Source: Gluconacetobacter dulcium
Lineage (GTDB): Bacteria; Pseudomonadota; Alphaproteobacteria; Acetobacterales; Acetobacteraceae
Direction of reading: 5' to 3'
DNA: 64,000 nucleotides
Assembly (NCBI RefSeq): GCF_014174165.1
Contig: NZ_JABEQN010000023.1
Span: 1-64,000 of the forward strand
The notes under the pieces: model-generated
Database searches by the model: none
What the model saw: only the letters and a program-made list of their open reading frames with translations
Told to the model about the DNA's origin: nothing
Position numbers and translations under genes: made by a program
Shown: one piece after another, positions 61,129 through 64,000 of the stretch
Layout: each line of letters opens with the position of its first letter
Position numbering within the stretch: the first letter of the stretch is position 1

Positions 61129-61904
61129 GCCGCGTTTCGCGAGGTCGCGCCGTCGGGCCGGTCGCGCGGCGGGGCGCCGGTCTGTTCCATCACCCAGGGG
61201 TAGCGGTTGGCTTCTTCCAGATCGTAGCCCAGGTTGAAGACATGCGGGCTGCGCGTCCGCGCGCGGGCGTCGGCGTAATAGGTGCCGAAGGCGCGGTCGA
61301 CGACGAAGCTGGTGATGCCGTAATTGCCGTCCTCATCATGGAAATGATGCAGGACGTGGCGCTGCTTCATCTTCTGGATCCAGCGCATCCGCGGCTTGTA
61401 GTTGAGGTGCTGGATGCAGTGGAAGAATTCGTAGATGCAGGTAATGACCAGCCCGGTGCCCAGGGCTGCCGCGGCACCGCCGACATTGCCGATCAGGTAG
61501 CCGATCGGCAGGGTGATGATGGCGATGGTGGGAATCGTGTTCAGCGGCGAGCCGAACAGTACGTCCAGCAGGTGCGGGTCCTGATGATGGTCGAAATGGA
61601 TGCGCTTCCACAGCGTTGCCGTCCACTTCATCCGGTAGAGGAAGCGGCCGTGCAGGATGAAGCGATGGATCATGTACCACGCCAGCGGATAGACCGCGAT
61701 GACGGCGCCGGCGGCGATGAGGGTCGGGCCGATGCCGGGGAAATTCCGCGCCAGGACGACGAAGCTGATCACGGCCAGAACGATGTAGAGCAGGATCGTC
61801 GGATAGGTCAGGTAGGCGATCCACAACTGGCGGAGATTCATCTTCCCCAGGTCGAAGCTCCGACCGGTGCGCAGAGACGTGTTGTGTAGGGTCGTGCCGA
61901 TCAT
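61125..61904 (-). CDS. fatty acid hydroxylase / sterol desaturase superfamily protein
   Basis: The 259-residue membrane protein has four or five transmembrane helices and the histidine boxes of the superfamily: HRFILHG, HFDHHQDPH, HCIQHLNYKP and HVLHHFHDEDGNYG, which bind a diiron centre. Members hydroxylate or desaturate acyl chains, sterols or sphingoid bases. Its operon with an LptF/G pair and a nucleotidyltransferase suggests a hydroxylated membrane lipid, perhaps a sphingolipid, which acetic acid bacteria are known to make. It overlaps the LptG-like gene by four bases. Confidence 0.88.
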   Translation of the reverse strand: MIGTTLHNTSLRTGRSFDLGKMNLRQLWIAYLTYPTILLYIVLAVISFVVLARNFPGIGPTLIAAGAVIAVYPLAWYMIHRFILHGRFLYRMKWTATLWKRIHFDHHQDPHLLDVLFGSPLNTIPTIAIITLPIGYLIGNVGGAAAALGTGLVITCIYEFFHCIQHLNYKPRMRWIQKMKQRHVLHHFHDEDGNYGITSFVVDRAFGTYYADARARTRSPHVFNLGYDLEEANRYPWVMEQTGAPPRDRPDGATSRNAA

Positions 61905-63007
61905 CTCTCTTCAATCCTCAACACCAGGGCACAGACGGCGAGCGTAAAGATGACGATGCCGGGTAGCGTCGCCGCCGGGGCGGGCAGCGTGCCGGCATTG
62001 CCCAGTGCCCGCAGCATGCCCTGGAAGACCACGAACAGCAGGCCGGCGCCCAGGCACCAGACCGGCAGCCAGCTCCGCGTTCCGCTTCGTGGTGGGATAT
62101 AGACCACCGGCAGGGCCAATAACAGCATTACCGCAAAGCTGAAGGGGGTGAGCAGCCGTGCCAGCAGCGCGGTGCGCAGGGCCGCCGCCGGCTGGGACGC
62201 GGCTGCGTGCCCGCGCAGGATCGCGATGATGGTGGCGACGGAAAGCGGGGGCGTGTCCATCGACAGTCGGATCATGTCCGTGGGGCGCAGCCCGGCCGGC
62301 CAGCCGTGGTCCTGAGCCGGTGCGGGGGTTAGCGTGGCCGTGCGGACGGTCGCCCCCGTCGGCTCCAGGCTGCGGCCGCCGTCGTCGGTCCAGGTGCCGT
62401 GCGCATAGCGAAGCGTGTTCAGGTGAACGGTGCGGAGCAGCCGGCCGTTCGGGTCGCGCTGATACAGGTCGGCGTGGACGACGGTCGCGCCGCCTTGCGC
62501 GACATAGCCGATATCCGCCAGCGTCATGCCTGAGCGGAACCAGAAGCCGCGCCCGGATTCGGGATGGGGGTCGGTGCGGTTCCACCAGCTTGCCAGCGCC
62601 CGTTCGGTGCGCGGGGTGATCTGGTCGTCGACCACGGCGCCGGCAACGCCGAGCGCGAGGATCGCCGGCAGCATCAGGCGGGTCAGGCCGGGGGTGGTCA
62701 GGCCGGCGGCGCGCAGGATCGCGATCTCGCTGCCGGTCGTCATCTGTATCAGCAGGACCAGAGAGCCGATCAGGACCGCCAGCGGGAGGGTGCCGCCCAC
62801 CAGCAGCGGTGCGTGCAGCAGCATGTAATAGGCGATGCCGCGTGCGCCCTGGTGCCGCTCCAGGATCGGGGTCAATTGTTCCAGCAGCGCCAGGACTTCC
62901 ATCAGCGCCAGCAGGATCGCAGCCGTCGTCAGGATTCGCCCGAGCAGTTCGCGGGTGAGATAGCCGAGCAGGACGTGGCGTGTCGGCGATGGAGGAAGCG
63001 GGCTCAT
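61901..63007 (-). CDS. lptG: LptG-like permease of the LptF/LptG (YjgP/YjgQ) family
   Basis: Start at 63007 (MSPLPPSPTRHVLLGYLTREL) overlaps the stop of the upstream LptF-like gene; 368 residues. Six transmembrane helices flank a periplasmic beta-jellyroll-like region (SGMTLADIGYVAQGG ... SMDTPPLSVATIIAIL), with IAILRAAGLTTPGLTRLMLP in the coupling loop. In the canonical system LptF and LptG extract lipopolysaccharide from the inner membrane with the ATPase LptB. Related pairs also occur in sphingolipid clusters (from memory), so the cargo here is uncertain. Confidence 0.85.
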   Translation of the reverse strand: MSPLPPSPTRHVLLGYLTRELLGRILTTAAILLALMEVLALLEQLTPILERHQGARGIAYYMLLHAPLLVGGTLPLAVLIGSLVLLIQMTTGSEIAILRAAGLTTPGLTRLMLPAILALGVAGAVVDDQITPRTERALASWWNRTDPHPESGRGFWFRSGMTLADIGYVAQGGATVVHADLYQRDPNGRLLRTVHLNTLRYAHGTWTDDGGRSLEPTGATVRTATLTPAPAQDHGWPAGLRPTDMIRLSMDTPPLSVATIIAILRGHAAASQPAAALRTALLARLLTPFSFAVMLLLALPVVYIPPRSGTRSWLPVWCLGAGLLFVVFQGMLRALGNAGTLPAPAATLPGIVIFTLAVCALVLRIEER

Positions 63008-64000
63008 GAGGACGGGCTGGCCGCCGGGCAGGGCCGCGGCCGCGCGAAGGGGCGCCGCCGGAGCGGGCCGGCCCCCGCCGATCCGGAGCGTTGCGCGATC
63101 AGCCAGATGCAGCACCCGCAGAACAGGACGAACGGCCCCCATATGACCAGCCAGGGTGACATGGCGCGGCTGGCGACGAGGCTCAGCCCCAGTTGCAGCG
63201 CGTGATCGAAGCCGACCAGGCTGATGGCGGCGATGGCCAGGCCCAGATTGCGTCGCTGGCGTTTGGCCATGCCTGCCAGCGCGCAGGCGAGGATCGGGAT
63301 GAAGGGAATGGCCAATGCGCGGGCGAGGCGGAAATGGAGTTCGGCCACCAGATGGGGGCGGCGGATCGTCGGGTCGCGGGTGTGCAGGTCGTGCAGCAGT
63401 TCGAACAGGGTCAGTTCCCGCTCGTCATTGCCGCGAAGGCGGAAGGCGTGGGTCTGGGAGACGGTATTGAACAGGCGGGTGGTGGTGTCGAACAGCACCA
63501 GCGTCGGTGTTTCGCCCTCCCGCTCGGTGACGATGATGCCGTGCTTCAGGTCCAGCCGGACCGAGGTGCGGTCGTCGGCGATCCGCAAGGTTCCGCTCTC
63601 GGCGGAAATGTCGCGTTCCAGCCCCTCGCTCCGGTCGCGGATGAAGACGTGGTGCAGGTGGGTGCCGGCGCCTTCGACCCGGTCCGCCGTCAGCATCAGC
63701 GTACTGGAGGGGGTGGCGAACATGCCGCTTTGCAGGTGGGGCGCCCAGCCCGCATGGGCGGCGAAATACATCGCCTGCCGGAAATCGTAGCGGGCATAGG
63801 GCTGGATGAAGCCATAGAGGCTGAAGCCCATCAGGCCCATGACCGCACCCACGAGGATGAAGGGGCGTGCGATGCGCAGCAGCGAGACGCCGCTGGCCAT
63901 CAGGGCGTCGATCTCGTTGTTCTGGCTCATCCGCCGCACGACGGCGAAGACGCTGACACAGATCGCCGCCGGCAGGGCCAGGCCCAGATAATGGGGGATC
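63004..64000 (-). CDS. lptF: LptF-like permease, 5' end beyond right edge
   Basis: The frame is open to the right edge, and upstream of the internal GTG at 63939 it still reads as LptF (HYLGLALPAAICVSVFAVVRRMSQ), so the true start lies outside the window. Visible features: NNEIDALMASGVSLLRIARPF, a periplasmic region (FATPSSTLMLTADRVEG) and a final hydrophobic pair of helices, then an unusual Arg/Pro-rich tail (AGAGPLRRRPFARPRPCP). It precedes the LptG-like gene by a four-base overlap and should form a heterodimer with it. Confidence 0.85.
   Translation of the reverse strand, partial: IPHYLGLALPAAICVSVFAVVRRMSQNNEIDALMASGVSLLRIARPFILVGAVMGLMGFSLYGFIQPYARYDFRQAMYFAAHAGWAPHLQSGMFATPSSTLMLTADRVEGAGTHLHHVFIRDRSEGLERDISAESGTLRIADDRTSVRLDLKHGIIVTEREGETPTLVLFDTTTRLFNTVSQTHAFRLRGNDERELTLFELLHDLHTRDPTIRRPHLVAELHFRLARALAIPFIPILACALAGMAKRQRRNLGLAIAAISLVGFDHALQLGLSLVASRAMSPWLVIWGPFVLFCGCCIWLIAQRSGSAGAGPLRRRPFARPRPCPAASPSS

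Overview
The window is high-GC DNA from an alphaproteobacterium, most likely an acetic acid bacterium (Acetobacteraceae, Gluconacetobacter-like). I infer this from the overall GC, the alphaproteobacterial families present (a DUF4175/TIGR02302 membrane protein, MmcB, a translationally coupled gatCAB) and the general gene style; no rRNA or species marker is present, so the genus is a guess.

Positions 1 to about 8,959 are the right-hand arm of an integrated phage-like element. It has a lambda-style immunity region: a leftward Cro/YdaS-like gene at 738-944 and a rightward CI-like repressor at 1037-1360. Four copies of the inverted repeat TTAGC-N5-GCTAA lie in two pairs, one between cro and the repressor and one upstream of the rightward operon at 2278. 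An AT-rich DEDD exonuclease gene sits between repressor and left operator. The operon from 2278 to 8875 is a chain of overlapping small genes, an HTH protein, an adenine and a cytosine DNA methyltransferase, an excisionase-like gene and a tyrosine integrase. Just after the integrase lies the 3' part of a tRNA-Val(CAC) gene, the attachment-site scar.

Positions 9,000-28,350 are chromosomal. They hold a candidate small RNA beside the scar, yidB, an N-formylglutamate amidohydrolase, tRNA-Val(GAC), ruvX, gatCAB, tRNA-Ser(GCT), an O-antigen-ligase-like protein, a frameshifted membrane LytTR regulator, cdd, lysA, a DUF4175 protein, lptM, argH, a TlpA-like thioredoxin, and the coupled run amidohydrolase-aroE-coaE-dnaQ.

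Positions 28,385-34,183 are a five-gene coupled operon. A membrane sensor with a degenerate nucleotide-cyclase domain leads an MCE/Mla-type lipid transporter (permease, ATPase with a ruined Walker A, MCE protein, lipoprotein). Positions 34,414-38,912 on the minus strand are bioB, the queuosine genes queE-queC-queD and a SulP transporter. Then come a DUF2075 ATPase, a TetR regulator, ybaK, an aroE-like pseudogene, sucCD, a diiron ferritin-like protein, a Dabb-domain protein, an M13 peptidase, an orphan betaine-binding-like protein, a degenerate methyltransferase and a DUF218 protein.

Positions 51,147-55,827 are the classical fatty-acid cluster fabD-fabG-acpP-fabF-mltG. After a SYLF protein, an inositol-monophosphatase-like enzyme and mmcB, positions 58,310-64,000 carry a possible glycolipid or sphingolipid module: a GINT1-like beta-propeller protein, a GT4 glycosyltransferase, a nucleotidyltransferase, a fatty-acid-hydroxylase-superfamily enzyme and an LptF/LptG permease pair that runs off the right edge.

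A structured intergenic repeat occurs three times (near 22,866, 34,277 and 41,102). No CRISPR array, rRNA or insertion sequence was seen.
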